A stretch of 64,000 nucleotides of DNA from JAQWRV01 sp045564915 (lineage in GTDB: Bacteria > Pseudomonadota > Alphaproteobacteria > Rhodospirillales > Rhodospirillaceae), in contig JBJLGL010000011.1 in the NCBI GenBank assembly GCA_045564915.1, positions 62,001 through 126,000 on the forward strand, in the 5' to 3' direction. The notes beneath the pieces were generated by a model. The model saw nothing but the letters and a program-made list of their open reading frames with translations. It made no database searches and was not told the origin of the DNA. Numbering within the stretch: position 1 is the first letter of the stretch; each line of letters opens with the position of its first letter. The translations under genes were made by a program, and so were the position numbers. Below are positions 9,455 through 18,957 of this stretch, piece after piece.

Positions 9455-9664
9455 AAATACTTTACTCCCATTGGTAGTTCTGAATAGTAATTCTTAGAAG
9501 GTCGTCTACATTATTACCAGATAATACGACCCGCTCCATTTACATTGTTGATATTCTATTAGCTTGTTATGTCTTGAAATAGAATCAACCGAGATTAAAA
9601 AGTTTTTCACACATAGGTGTTAGGCCCAGGCAACTATACAACGGCTAATGTAGTTAGCATCCCA

Positions 9665-10840
9665 TCACTGTTGTGAGAGCATTTTTCTGCTGTCTCTGGT
9701 TTCGGTAGAAACATCTTGGAGTTCAACCTCGTTGATGCGGGTGCCATGCTTGACGATTTTACTTGTTGAAGTCTGAATTTTCTCAATATCTTTGCTGGCC
9801 TGTACAAAGTGCTTTGACAGATCGCTAACCCGTCCGTCTAGTCGGCTGACGTCAACTATCAACAATTCCACTTCTTTTTGGATTAGCCCAGCATGCTCTC
9901 GCGTTTTGGCAGTTCGAATCAGCGCGCGGACAGAATTGAGGTGCGCCCAAAACGTAGATGGTGATGCGAGCAAAACCTTGAGCCGCTGGCCTTCTTCAAT
10001 CACATTTGGAAAATTGGCATGCAACTCCATGTAAATGGATTCTGCGGGTAAGAACATGATGGCCATGTCGAAGGTCTCGCCGGGTATGACATATTTGGCC
10101 GCAATATCCCTGATATGTTTATTCACATCCCGGGCAAAATCGCGCCCTGCTATCTTGCGGTCTTCATCTGTTGTTGCTTCCCTCAAGCGTATAAAAGCTT
10201 CAAGAGGGTATTTTGAGTCTACTCCAATAGGACCGGGTGTGCCGGGTAAGCTAATCAAGCAGTCTACCCGTTTGCTATTGGATAATGTTGCTTCAAAAGA
10301 AAAATAATCTGCTGGCAGTATGTCTCGGACGATATCTTCCATTTGCCTTTGTCCAAATGCGCCGCGGGCTTGTTTGTTAGACAGAATATCCTGCAACCCA
10401 ACAATATCTGACGAAAGATCAGTAATGTTTCTTTGCGCCGCATCAATGACAGCTAGACGCTTTTGTAGGTCTGTCAAGGATTTAGAAGTCTTATCGGTTG
10501 ACTTCTCCAAATTATCGCCAACCCGACGGGTCATATCGGCTAAACGCTCTTCTAACGCTTTACGAATTTCTCGCTCTTGGGCTTGAAGCTTGTCAGCCAT
10601 CAAGTTGCGGGCTGTTTCTTGCCCCTTTGACATGTTCTCGATCTGGCCCCGCAGCCTAGTTTGGTCTTCTCTAAAGACGGTCAGAGACTCAATAAGGGTT
10701 TCCAGTTCTTGTGCTTTCTGATCGCGGGCCTCTTTAGACTGCTTCAAAAGGAAGGGCAGCATAACAAGTAACAGCCCCAGAACGAGCAATACCAGGCCAG
10801 TTTCCAGTGTGCTAAGACCGTTTTGTGCTAATGTTTCCAT
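9665..10840 (-). CDS. rmuC: DNA recombination protein RmuC
   Basis: A 391-residue protein of the RmuC family, which limits recombination at inverted repeats and has a PD-(D/E)XK nuclease-like core. There is one N-terminal membrane segment (about 14-32), then a long coiled coil (about 35-150), then the conserved domain: RGAFGQRQMEDIVRD, IGVDSKYPLEAF (the nuclease-fold core) and IMFLPAESIYMELHANFP. It is divergent from the def-fmt block, a frequent alphaproteobacterial neighbour. It appears monocistronic here. Confidence 0.93.
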   Translation of the reverse strand: METLAQNGLSTLETGLVLLVLGLLLVMLPFLLKQSKEARDQKAQELETLIESLTVFREDQTRLRGQIENMSKGQETARNLMADKLQAQEREIRKALEERLADMTRRVGDNLEKSTDKTSKSLTDLQKRLAVIDAAQRNITDLSSDIVGLQDILSNKQARGAFGQRQMEDIVRDILPADYFSFEATLSNSKRVDCLISLPGTPGPIGVDSKYPLEAFIRLREATTDEDRKIAGRDFARDVNKHIRDIAAKYVIPGETFDMAIMFLPAESIYMELHANFPNVIEEGQRLKVLLASPSTFWAHLNSVRALIRTAKTREHAGLIQKEVELLIVDVSRLDGRVSDLSKHFVQASKDIEKIQTSTSKIVKHGTRINEVELQDVSTETRDSRKMLSQQ

Positions 10841-11293
10841 AAAATCCTACCCAAAAACGTGCCAAGACCCGGAGAGTAGCTTAGGCATCAAATAGAAACT
10901 ACGACAGAAAGAAACCCCTGTACGTTTTCTTGCTATTTTCGCATCAGTGTCATCCTATTCCTATAAGCTTTTGTCCTTTTCCAGCATGCTGAAGAAAATC
11001 CTATGTCTGCTAAAACATGCTCAGTATTGGCGGTGACAGTGTATAAGCGGGGTTATCCTGGTGAGTGACAGGCGGATCTTTTCGCCGCTAGACTAAAATA
11101 AAAAGCTATCTATTCTCTGATATCAGCAAGCGATTGTAGCCAGAAACGGGTTTTTGGCGTTCGATCTCTGCCTAATTTCACATAATTGAATAAGTATTTG
11201 TATTGGATATTGTCGGTCGCGGTTGCTTCTCGAGCAAGAGTCCGTTTCTAATATGTGTAGAGTGAAGATAATATAGAACGAAATGGTCCAGCT
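10841..11293 (+). other. Intergenic region without a recognised gene
   Basis: A 453-base spacer between rmuC (leftward) and the small membrane protein (rightward). I see no RNA family or convincing coding frame. It contains a short palindrome CAGCATGCTG at about 10983-10992 and a weak hairpin GGCG-8-CGCC near 11071-11087. It presumably holds both outward promoters. Confidence 0.5.
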
Positions 11294-11677
11294 ATGATCC
11301 TGAGTGTTGCTACACCAACCTTAATTCTCATCGGCCTGAGCCAGATATACTCAACAGGGTATTGGGAGTCTTACTACCGTTGGCTATCTTCTATGGGCAG
11401 TAGGGGTGTACGTTTTAATGGTCTCATAAGCCTCGCGATTAGTGGCCCTATCGTTACCCTACATAATGTTTGGTCTGGCCCACCTATTCTACTAACCTTG
11501 TTTGGCTGGTTACTGTTGACTGAAAGTGCGCTCTGTCTTTTCCTGCCAGGTGCGGGGTTGGCTGGACTTGCGGAGGTTGAGGAAGCTGCGCGCCGTCGTA
11601 TTATCGTGGGAACGGGCGCGGCTCTTGTAATTGTCGGCGGTGTTCTTGCCACTCACCTCTTAACGGTGTCTGGTTGA
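11294..11677 (+). CDS. Small multi-pass membrane protein, unknown family
   Basis: I do not recognise this 127-residue protein. It shows three to four hydrophobic segments (about 1-18, 42-56, 60-84 and 104-124), a short basic stretch EEAARRRIIVG before the last segment and no charged catalytic motif. The upstream ribosome site is weak, so the start is uncertain. It sits 60 bases before def and could be co-transcribed. The hydrophobic layout and the clean frame suggest it is real. Confidence 0.55.
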   Translation: MILSVATPTLILIGLSQIYSTGYWESYYRWLSSMGSRGVRFNGLISLAISGPIVTLHNVWSGPPILLTLFGWLLLTESALCLFLPGAGLAGLAEVEEAARRRIIVGTGAALVIVGGVLATHLLTVSG

Positions 11678-11737
11678 CCCAATTGTTTATGTAACTTATG
11701 TCACCCAAGCGTCTGCATAGGCGGAATATTATACCAA

Positions 11738-12262
11738 ATGGCTAAGCGCAAAATTATCATAGCACCAGATCCACGGCTTAGAGCTGTTTGCTCAGAAGTA
11801 TCAACAGTTGATGAAGACACCGCTAGATTGATGAGCGATATGCTGGAGACAATGTATAGTGCTCCGGGTGTCGGTTTGGCGGCACCTCAGTTAGGTGTGA
11901 AAAAGCGAATTATTGTAGTTGATGCTGCGCGGGGGGAAGAGGAGTTAAGGCCCTATAAGATGGCCAATCCAGAGATCCTCTGGTCTTCTAACGAAGAGAA
12001 GTCCCACGAAGAGGGGTGTTTATCGCTTCCGACTTATTATGAGAATGTTGTCCGGTCGGACCGGGTTAGGGTGCGTTACACCGACGAATATAACGCTGTG
12101 CAGGAACTGGAGGCAGATGGCCTCTTATCTGTAGTGGTTCAGCATGAAATAGATCACCTTGATGGAAAACTTTTTGTTGATCATATCTCTAGCCTAAAAC
12201 GCGCAATAATTCTTAAGAAGCTGAGAAAAACAAAAAAACAGATGGCTACGGAACAGGATTAG
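11738..12262 (+). CDS. def: Peptide deformylase
   Basis: Removes the formyl group from N-terminal fMet of new proteins. The 174-residue protein has all three metalloenzyme motifs: GVGLAAPQLG (about 47-56), EEGCLSLP with the metal-binding Cys (about 91-98), and QHEIDHLDGKLF with the two His ligands and catalytic Glu (about 134-145). The C-terminal tail is Lys-rich. It is followed three bases later by fmt, the enzyme that adds the formyl group, a classical pairing. Confidence 0.97.
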   Translation: MAKRKIIIAPDPRLRAVCSEVSTVDEDTARLMSDMLETMYSAPGVGLAAPQLGVKKRIIVVDAARGEEELRPYKMANPEILWSSNEEKSHEEGCLSLPTYYENVVRSDRVRVRYTDEYNAVQELEADGLLSVVVQHEIDHLDGKLFVDHISSLKRAIILKKLRKTKKQMATEQD

Positions 12263-12265
12263 GCT

Positions 12266-13189
12266 ATGCGGGTGATTTTTATGGGCACTCCGGATTTTTC
12301 TATCCCTATACTGGAAGCCCTCCATGAGCATCATACGGTTGCTGCGGTGTATACAAAACCAGCCCGGATAGCTGGGCGTGGCCAAAAGACCCGATATAGC
12401 CCCATTGATATTCGTGCCCGTGCAATAGGGCTACCTATATTTACCCCGCAAGACTTTAGGAACGAGCAAGTCCAAGCCGAATTTCGAAATCATAAAGTGG
12501 ATGCTGTTGTGGTAGCAGCTTATGGACTGATTCTTCCCCAGTCTGTGCTCGACATGCCGAAGCACGGCTGTCTCAATGTCCATGCCTCCTTATTGCCCCG
12601 GTGGCGCGGTGCTGCGCCGACTCAAAGGGCAATTATGGCTGGTGATATTGAAAGTGGCATTACGATAATGCAAATGGACGCAGGTCTCGATACAGGCGAT
12701 ATACTCCTAGCCGATAAGGTGCCGATTGATGACTCAACTACAGCGGGTGCCTTGCATGATACCCTATCGGAGCTTGGGGCTAGGTTAATAGTTAGGGCAC
12801 TAAAAAATCTGAAACCAGATTTGCTAACGCCAATACCCCAGCCTAATAGGGGTGTGACATATGCCCAGAAAATCGAGAAATCGGAAGCTGCCATAGACTT
12901 TGGTCGGCCGTCGGCAGTTGTTATCAGACATATTCATGGTCTTTCTCCATTTCCAGGGGCTTTCTGTGATCTGAATGGTATACGGCTAAAAATACTTTCT
13001 GCTGAACGGTGTTCAACGGCAGTCACTCTGGGGGGTGCGCCAGGGAGTGTAATCAGTGATCAATTTGACATCGCCTGTACAGATGGTGCTATTCGTCCAC
13101 TCACGCTACAACGTGCGGGTAAGTCACCAACCGATACGGCCTCTTTCTTGCGTGGGTTCGAATTACGTCCAGGTAGCCGTGTCGGCTAG
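12266..13189 (+). CDS. fmt: Methionyl-tRNA formyltransferase
   Basis: Formylates initiator Met-tRNA with 10-formyl-THF. The length of 307 residues is normal. The N-terminal Rossmann part starts MRVIFMGTPDFS; the catalytic motif HASLLPRWRGAAPTQRAI (Asn-His-Asp triad region) follows, then TIMQMDAGLDTGDIL; the C-terminal OB-fold domain spans about 205-307. The gene begins three bases after the def stop. Confidence 0.97.
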   Translation: MRVIFMGTPDFSIPILEALHEHHTVAAVYTKPARIAGRGQKTRYSPIDIRARAIGLPIFTPQDFRNEQVQAEFRNHKVDAVVVAAYGLILPQSVLDMPKHGCLNVHASLLPRWRGAAPTQRAIMAGDIESGITIMQMDAGLDTGDILLADKVPIDDSTTAGALHDTLSELGARLIVRALKNLKPDLLTPIPQPNRGVTYAQKIEKSEAAIDFGRPSAVVIRHIHGLSPFPGAFCDLNGIRLKILSAERCSTAVTLGGAPGSVISDQFDIACTDGAIRPLTLQRAGKSPTDTASFLRGFELRPGSRVG

Positions 13190-13219
13190 ACAAGAATTAT
13201 TTTACTCAAGGAATAGTCT

Positions 13220-13780
13220 ATGTTCGGACGCCGCCGCAAACCTATAGCCAGAGGCAGTTCTGTTTACATCTTTTCAGCAACCCGTGAAGTTGCTGCAGAC
13301 TTTCTTCATATGACAAATTCAAGCGCAATATACCATCAGCCATGGGTATATCCGGCAACGGATGCGCGGCGGTTTAAGTCCTATATTAACCGTGTCACTA
13401 ATGGTCGGGCCTATGGATATTTTATCGGTCTTAATGAAGATGATTGCCTTGTTGGTGTGGTTAATATCAATGATGTGATGATGGGCGGTTTCCGTTCCGG
13501 ATCTCTTGGCTATTACGCAGACATGAACATGGCTGGTAATGGCTATATGACGGAAGGGCTTGCCCTGGTTATGGATCAGGCATTTACAACGCTAGATTTA
13601 AATCGGCTTGAGGCTAACATACAACCTGCAAACGCCGCATCGATCGCGGTGGTTCGTAAGCTCGGTTTCCGCAAAGAAGGGTTTTCACCAAAGTTTCTAA
13701 AAATCGATGGAATCTGGCGTGACCACGAGCGTTGGGCTATCTTGGGTGAAGAATGGCTAGCGGCGGCCGGATTGCGCTAA
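13220..13780 (+). CDS. GNAT N-acetyltransferase, RimJ/RimL type
   Basis: A 186-residue acetyl-CoA-dependent acetyltransferase. The RimJ-like features are the GVVNINDVMMGGF strand, the acetyl-CoA binding turn MAGNGYMTEGL, NRLEANIQPANAASIAVVRKLGF and the closing DGIWRDHERWAI. The family acetylates alpha-amino groups of ribosomal proteins or small amines; the target here is unknown. It is inserted between fmt and truA with short gaps (30 and 4 bases), so it is in the same operon. Confidence 0.9.
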   Translation: MFGRRRKPIARGSSVYIFSATREVAADFLHMTNSSAIYHQPWVYPATDARRFKSYINRVTNGRAYGYFIGLNEDDCLVGVVNINDVMMGGFRSGSLGYYADMNMAGNGYMTEGLALVMDQAFTTLDLNRLEANIQPANAASIAVVRKLGFRKEGFSPKFLKIDGIWRDHERWAILGEEWLAAAGLR

Positions 13781-13784
13781 TTGT

Positions 13785-14528
13785 ATGCCACGTTTCAAGC
13801 TTACAATTGAATATGACGGAACAGATTTTGTAGGTTGGCAGAGACAGGCCAACGGTCCCTCAGTTCAGGAGGCTATTGAGAAAGCCGCCGTTGCCTATTG
13901 TCAGACAGATATTGTTGTTCATGGTGCTGGCCGGACAGATGCGGGTGTTCACGCCAAAGGACAGGTAGCTCATGTGGATCTTCCACGCAATGATATGGGT
14001 GAGAAAGTGCGCGATGCGCTTAACGCCCATCTTCGCCCGCTGCCTATAGCTATTCTTAAGGCTGAGCTTGTTGGCGAGAATTTTCATGCCCGGTTTTCAG
14101 CGCTTGAACGGCTTTACCTGTATCGATTGTCAGTACGCCGCGCGCCTCTAGCGATAGAAGTTAATAGGGCATGGTGGTTGGCGAGGATGCTAGATGTTAA
14201 TGCAATGACTCGTGCGGGGCAGATCTTAATTGGTAAACACGACTTTACAACCTTTCGTGCGACAGAATGCCAGGCTAAGTCTCCCATCAAGACATTGGAT
14301 GAAATCCGTGTCGAAAGCGAAGGCGATATGATTGAGATATGGGTCAGAGCTAAATCATTTCTACATCACCAGGTTCGCAATATTGTGGGAACATTAGTTT
14401 TGGTTGGGGATGGCAAATGGACTGTAGACGATATGGCACACGCATTAGAAGCCAAGGATAGAAAGGCTGGCGGTCCAACAGCACCGCCCTCGGGCTTGTA
14501 TCTCATCAGTGTAATCTATCCACAATGA
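13785..14528 (+). CDS. truA: tRNA pseudouridine(38-40) synthase
   Basis: Modifies uridines 38-40 in the tRNA anticodon arm. The 247-residue protein has the catalytic aspartate in GAGRTDAGVHAKGQVAH (about 47-63), the N-terminal FKLTIEYDGTDFVGWQRQ, and the C-terminal FLHHQVRNIVGTLVLVG. It is the last gene of the def-fmt-GNAT-truA operon and converges with the next leftward gene 32 bases on. Confidence 0.97.
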   Translation: MPRFKLTIEYDGTDFVGWQRQANGPSVQEAIEKAAVAYCQTDIVVHGAGRTDAGVHAKGQVAHVDLPRNDMGEKVRDALNAHLRPLPIAILKAELVGENFHARFSALERLYLYRLSVRRAPLAIEVNRAWWLARMLDVNAMTRAGQILIGKHDFTTFRATECQAKSPIKTLDEIRVESEGDMIEIWVRAKSFLHHQVRNIVGTLVLVGDGKWTVDDMAHALEAKDRKAGGPTAPPSGLYLISVIYPQ

Positions 14529-14560
14529 CTCAAGCAGATTCTCATTTTAGGGCATTGTTT

Positions 14561-15127
14561 TTAGACCAAGCTAGAAGTGATTTGCGCAACAAGAAGCGTG
14601 ACTAGGAGATCTATGAGTACGATGCCAATTGCCGTTCCGACCGTCAAGTTCAGACCAATGCGAGCTAGAAAGGCAGCGTAGAAGGTGTAGGCGACAAAGG
14701 ATATTGTGCTTGCGAAGTCAGCAATTGACGAAGGGATTAGGTTGAATCCCGCCAGAATAACCCATGGCATAATGACTAGGCCGATACCCAGTTGGAACCA
14801 ATTATATGCGACTATATATCTAAGAAAGAATTTTTCGCGGCCAATCAGCTGAGTCACATGAAACATAACCAAAGGAAATAACAGCCAAAGGATGGCGTAC
14901 TCCAGGCTTTCAATTATTACCAAGCGCATTAAGCTTGGGGTAGCATCTGACGCAAGATAAACGGTGACATGGTAAAGCGCTTGAAGAGGTGCAAGAACAA
15001 AGGCTGCAGTGAAGGAATTCCAGAATCCGCTCACCGAAGATTTGTAATAGGTAACAGCTTTTTCATCGCATCGAATAATTCGCCAGATACCATAGAGTGC
15101 TGCCGCAGCCTCGCCTGGGTCAATCAT
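14561..15127 (-). CDS. Multi-pass membrane protein, unknown function
   Basis: A 188-residue protein with about five membrane segments (about 34-58, 68-92, 104-126, 140-156, 160-184) and a cytoplasmic N-terminus carrying MIDPGEAAAALYGIWRIIR. The layout resembles small Yip1-like membrane proteins, but I cannot assign a family with confidence. Its ATG overlaps the dapE stop by four bases (ATGA), so it is translated as part of the dapD-dapE operon and is its last gene. Confidence 0.7.
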   Translation of the reverse strand: MIDPGEAAAALYGIWRIIRCDEKAVTYYKSSVSGFWNSFTAAFVLAPLQALYHVTVYLASDATPSLMRLVIIESLEYAILWLLFPLVMFHVTQLIGREKFFLRYIVAYNWFQLGIGLVIMPWVILAGFNLIPSSIADFASTISFVAYTFYAAFLARIGLNLTVGTAIGIVLIDLLVTLLVAQITSSLV

Positions 15128-16305
15128 GCAGCGAGAAAGCCACCAATTACGCCTTCGTAGATTCTCGTCAGACTTTCCAGGTCAGCGATAGAAACTTGCT
15201 CGTCTGCTTTATGCATCGTAAGTCCGACCATACCGAATTCACAAACCGGACAAGCTGTTTGAATGAAACGAGCATCAGACGTGCCACCAGTAGTTGATAG
15301 CTCAGGTGTTTGGCCTGTAACGTTTTTCACGGCATCAGAAACTAATGTGCTAAGTATCCCTGGTGGAGTGACGAAGGACTCGCCGCTTATGCTATAATCG
15401 AGTTCAAATGGCGTATCGCCTGCTGCATCTGCCAAGGTTTTATTTAGCCAATTAGACAAACTCTCCCCGGTATGCAGATTATTAAACCGAACGTTGAAAG
15501 CTGCTCGAGCCTCTGCAGGAATAACATTGGTTGATTTGTTTCCTACATCAACAGAGGTCACAGTCAGCTTAGATGGTTGGAAGGTCTCTGAGCCTTCATC
15601 TAGGGTTAATTTTGTAATAGACGAAAGCATATGCATAAGCGTTGTGATAGGGTTGTTCGCGAGGTGTGGGTAGGCAACATGGCCTTGTGTGCCGAACACA
15701 GTCAGGTTGCCGTTAAGGCTCCCGCGGCGGCCTATTTTGATCATGTCACCTAAACGATTCGGATTTGTGGGCTCGCCGACAAGGCACGCATCCAATTTTT
15801 CTCCTTGATCTGTCAGCCAATCGAGCACTTTCTTAGTGCCATTGATAGCTGGGCCTTCTTCATCCCCTGTGATTAACAGGCTGATGCTACCCCGGAAGGT
15901 TTTATGTTTGTGAAGATGTCGTGCTATAGCTGCTACGAAACATGCAATAGCGCCTTTCATATCGGATGCACCTCTGCCAAATAATACTCCGTCCTGCACA
16001 TCTGCACCAAATGGATCTACAGTCCAACCGTTACCTACTGGTACAACATCAGTATGGCCCGCAAAGCAAAAATTTGGGCGGGTATTTCCAAGGCGGGCAT
16101 ATAAGTTTTCTACTGCGTCTGTTCCTGTCTCCTCGAATCTCAGGCGATGACAGGTAAAGCCGAGTTGAGTTAATGCATCTTCTAGGACGCCTAATGCCCC
16201 AGCATCTTCAGAGGTGACGCTAGCACACCGGATCAGGTCCCGGGCTAAGGGTAGGGGGTCATGTAGGGCTTGGGCCCCCTGACCATCTGCACTGTACTGT
16301 TTCAC
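15124..16305 (-). CDS. dapE: Succinyl-diaminopimelate desuccinylase
   Basis: Zinc amidohydrolase of lysine and cell-wall diaminopimelate synthesis; it cleaves N-succinyl-LL-DAP. The 393-residue protein has the M20-family metal sites: FAGHTDVVPVG (His, Asp), FGRGASDMKGAI, LLITGDEEGPA (catalytic Glu pair) and the late TMHKADE (His). The start is GTG 16305, overlapping the dapD stop as GTGA. The substrate assignment is strengthened by dapD, which makes the succinylated pathway intermediate, lying directly upstream. Confidence 0.96.
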   Translation of the reverse strand: MKQYSADGQGAQALHDPLPLARDLIRCASVTSEDAGALGVLEDALTQLGFTCHRLRFEETGTDAVENLYARLGNTRPNFCFAGHTDVVPVGNGWTVDPFGADVQDGVLFGRGASDMKGAIACFVAAIARHLHKHKTFRGSISLLITGDEEGPAINGTKKVLDWLTDQGEKLDACLVGEPTNPNRLGDMIKIGRRGSLNGNLTVFGTQGHVAYPHLANNPITTLMHMLSSITKLTLDEGSETFQPSKLTVTSVDVGNKSTNVIPAEARAAFNVRFNNLHTGESLSNWLNKTLADAAGDTPFELDYSISGESFVTPPGILSTLVSDAVKNVTGQTPELSTTGGTSDARFIQTACPVCEFGMVGLTMHKADEQVSIADLESLTRIYEGVIGGFLAA

Positions 16306-17144
16306 GTTCTTAAGAGCTCATTGATTGATACCTTGGACCGCGTTTTGGCATCAACACGCTTAACAATTACGGCACAATATAGGCTTGGTCCTGGCGAGCC
16401 ATCAGGCAAGGGTTTCCCAGGCAGGGTGCCGGGGACTACGACAGAATAAGCAGGCACCCTACCCAAAAAAATGTCGCCTGTTTCACGGTCAATAATTTTG
16501 GTTGAAGAGCCGATGAAAACACCCATTGAAAGAACAGAGCCTTCCTCAACTATTACTCCCTCAACAACTTCTGACCGCGCACCAATAAAACAGTTATCCT
16601 CGATTATTACCGGACTAGCTTGTAGAGGTTCCAGAACCCCACCAATTCCTGCGCCACCAGAAAGGTGTACTTTCTTACCTATCTGCGCGCAGCTACCAAC
16701 TGTTGCCCAAGTATCTACCATAACATCTTCGTCTACGTATGCTCCTAAATTGACAAAACTAGGCATCAGCACTACGCCTGGTGCAATATAGGCTGAATGA
16801 CGAACTATGCTGTTTGGAACTGCTCTAAAGCCAGATTCGCTGAATTCTGTTTCAGTCCAACCTTCAAACTTGGATGGAACTTTATCCCACCAAGCTGCAT
16901 TAGCTGGGCCGCCACTCTGAATACTCATGTTGTTGAGTCGAAAACTCAAGAGAACAGCTTTTTTACACCATTCATTTACCGACCATACCCCATCGGTCTT
17001 TTCTGCTACGCGCAAAGAGCCTGAGTCTAGCAAGGACAAGCAATCTTCTATGGCGGTACGCTGCTCTCCGATTGTAGCCGGCGTGATATTGTCCCGCTCT
17101 TCCCAAACGTTCTCAACTCGATCTTGTAACGCAATCATATTCAT
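16302..17144 (-). CDS. dapD: Tetrahydrodipicolinate N-succinyltransferase
   Basis: Succinyl-CoA dependent step of lysine/DAP synthesis. With ATG 17144 the protein has 280 residues, close to the family's 275-285, and an AGGAG lies 11 bases upstream. A longer in-frame ATG at 17219 adds 25 residues that do not look like the family. The C-terminal half is a left-handed beta-helix of hexapeptide repeats (YIAPGVVLMPSFVNLGAYVDE and on), ending in VPAYSVVVPG. The stop overlaps dapE. Confidence 0.95.
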   Translation of the reverse strand: MNMIALQDRVENVWEERDNITPATIGEQRTAIEDCLSLLDSGSLRVAEKTDGVWSVNEWCKKAVLLSFRLNNMSIQSGGPANAAWWDKVPSKFEGWTETEFSESGFRAVPNSIVRHSAYIAPGVVLMPSFVNLGAYVDEDVMVDTWATVGSCAQIGKKVHLSGGAGIGGVLEPLQASPVIIEDNCFIGARSEVVEGVIVEEGSVLSMGVFIGSSTKIIDRETGDIFLGRVPAYSVVVPGTLPGKPLPDGSPGPSLYCAVIVKRVDAKTRSKVSINELLRT

Positions 17145-17319
17145 AGGGTTCTCAACTCCTAATGGATAGCTACGGCCGCATAGTGTTGCGGCAAGTTCGC
17201 TGAACATAGCTGGCAGCATGGCTTAGTCAACGGCTCCAACCACCAATACTAATGAACGATCCGCGGTTTCGAACTAACTATTATGGCGAATGCCTGTTGC
17301 TCAACGGCGCCATTTTGTT

Positions 17320-18000
17320 TTATCGAGGCTGCATCGCCAACCAGCCCTTAAGATCTTCAGTGATAAAGTGACAGTGTTTCAAATTAGGGCCAGGATTGGG
17401 TATGCTCTTGTCAGTTACCAGTACGGTGACCATGCCCATGTCCGCTGCTGGTTCTAGGTTTATTGCTGAGTCTTCAAACATAATTGCCCTGTTTGGATCA
17501 AACGAATACCTTTGCAAGAATTGCTGGTACGAAGATGGGCTGGGCTTGGGCACATAGTTTCCAGCCCGAATATCAAAAATTTCTTCAAATCTATCTATTA
17601 TATCAAGTGCTTCAAGCACACTCGTGGCGTGACTAGCCGAGCCATTGGTGTAAACCAATCGTTGACCCGGTAGGCCATCGAGAGCACGTCCAAGAATAGG
17701 GTCGGGACTCAAGACGGTGTGATCAATATCATGGACAAAATCCAGAAAAGCATCCGGATCCACATCATGATTCAACATTAATCCGCGAAGGGTTGTACCG
17801 TGCTCACGGTAGTATTTTTTCTGCAGCTTAAATGACGTGTCAAGGTCGAGATCCAATAATTCTGAAATGAAGGTCTTCATACGTCTGTCAATTTGCGAAA
17901 ATAGATTGGAAGATGCTGGATATAGGGTGTTATCTAGGTCGAAGACCCAGGTATCAAACTGCGACATATTTAGGGGGTGTACTTGATCAGCTATAGCCAT
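17320..18000 (-). CDS. HAD-superfamily pyrimidine 5'-nucleotidase
   Basis: A 226-residue phosphatase of the SDT1-like HAD group. Motif I is FDLDNTLYP (catalytic Asp pair, about 17-25), motif II is VYTNGSASH (about 115-123), the conserved Lys lies in YVPKPSPSSY and motif IV is MFEDSAINLEPA. It sits seven bases after argB in the arginine/lysine block, a position occupied by the same family in many alphaproteobacteria. The actual nucleotide or sugar-phosphate substrate is not shown by sequence. Confidence 0.88.
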   Translation of the reverse strand: MAIADQVHPLNMSQFDTWVFDLDNTLYPASSNLFSQIDRRMKTFISELLDLDLDTSFKLQKKYYREHGTTLRGLMLNHDVDPDAFLDFVHDIDHTVLSPDPILGRALDGLPGQRLVYTNGSASHATSVLEALDIIDRFEEIFDIRAGNYVPKPSPSSYQQFLQRYSFDPNRAIMFEDSAINLEPAADMGMVTVLVTDKSIPNPGPNLKHCHFITEDLKGWLAMQPR

Positions 18001-18006
18001 GCGGGC

Positions 18007-18903
18007 CTACCTAATTAATGTGCCGGCTCCATGCGGCGTAAAGAGTTCTAGCAGAACGGCATGTGGCACGCGTCCATCCAGGATGACTGCTGCCTCAACA
18101 CTATGTTCAACTGCTTTGATGCAGGTCTCAACTTTAGGGATCATACCACCGGATATAGTCCCAGCTTGTATAAGGGTCCGGGCTCGTTCTACTGTCATTT
18201 CAGGCATCAACTGTCCAGTATCACTCAGAACTCCGGCGACGTCCGTTAGCATAAGAAGCCGACAAGCATTCATTGCCGCTGCAATAGCACCAGCAGAGGT
18301 ATCAGCATTGATATTAAAAGTTTCACCCGAATTACCTACTCCAATGGGGGCTATAACCGGGATTGTATCAGACTCTTTAAAGGTTCCCAGTATGTGAGGG
18401 TTTATTTCTGCAGGCTCTCCGACAAAGCCTAGGTCAAGAATTTTCTCGATATTTGATCCGGGGTCTTTCTTAGACCGCCTTAACTTGCGGGCTTTGATAA
18501 GATTGCCATCTTTGCCAGACAGCCCCACTGCAAACCCACCAGCGCTGTTAATAGCCGTAACTATTTGTTTGTTGATGGACCCGCACAGAACCATCTCTAC
18601 AATATCGACAGTTTCTGCGTCGGTTACCCTTAGCCCGTCAACAAATGAGCTTTGAATCTTAAGCCGGGCAAGCATCTCACCGATTTGTGGGCCGCCACCA
18701 TGGACAACGACTGGGTTAATACCTACTTGTTTTAAAAGTACAATATCAGAGGCAAAATCTCTTGCTAATAAGTCATCGCCCATAGCATGCCCGCCATACT
18801 TGATTACTACTGTTTTTCCAGCAAAGGCCCGCATGTATGGCAGAGCATCTGCAAGTATGCCGGCTTTCTCAAGCCATTCTTCATGATCTTTAATATTTGA
18901 CAT
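18007..18903 (-). CDS. argB: Acetylglutamate kinase
   Basis: Second step of arginine synthesis: phosphorylates N-acetylglutamate. The 298-residue protein shows the amino-acid kinase fold: VVIKYGGHAM (Lys for ATP), VVHGGGPQIGEML (glycine loop), the substrate loop GLSGKDG and the late LMLTDVAGVL. The N-terminal extension before the kinase core, of the type seen in arginine-inhibited hexameric enzymes, is about 28 residues here (ILADALPYMRAFAGK). Feedback inhibition is therefore possible. Confidence 0.96.
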   Translation of the reverse strand: MSNIKDHEEWLEKAGILADALPYMRAFAGKTVVIKYGGHAMGDDLLARDFASDIVLLKQVGINPVVVHGGGPQIGEMLARLKIQSSFVDGLRVTDAETVDIVEMVLCGSINKQIVTAINSAGGFAVGLSGKDGNLIKARKLRRSKKDPGSNIEKILDLGFVGEPAEINPHILGTFKESDTIPVIAPIGVGNSGETFNINADTSAGAIAAAMNACRLLMLTDVAGVLSDTGQLMPEMTVERARTLIQAGTISGGMIPKVETCIKAVEHSVEAAVILDGRVPHAVLLELFTPHGAGTLIR

Positions 18904-18957
18904 GAGATCCCTATCTTTCCCCTAGGCATTCCTTAACTGTTCTTCTACTTGCCCGCC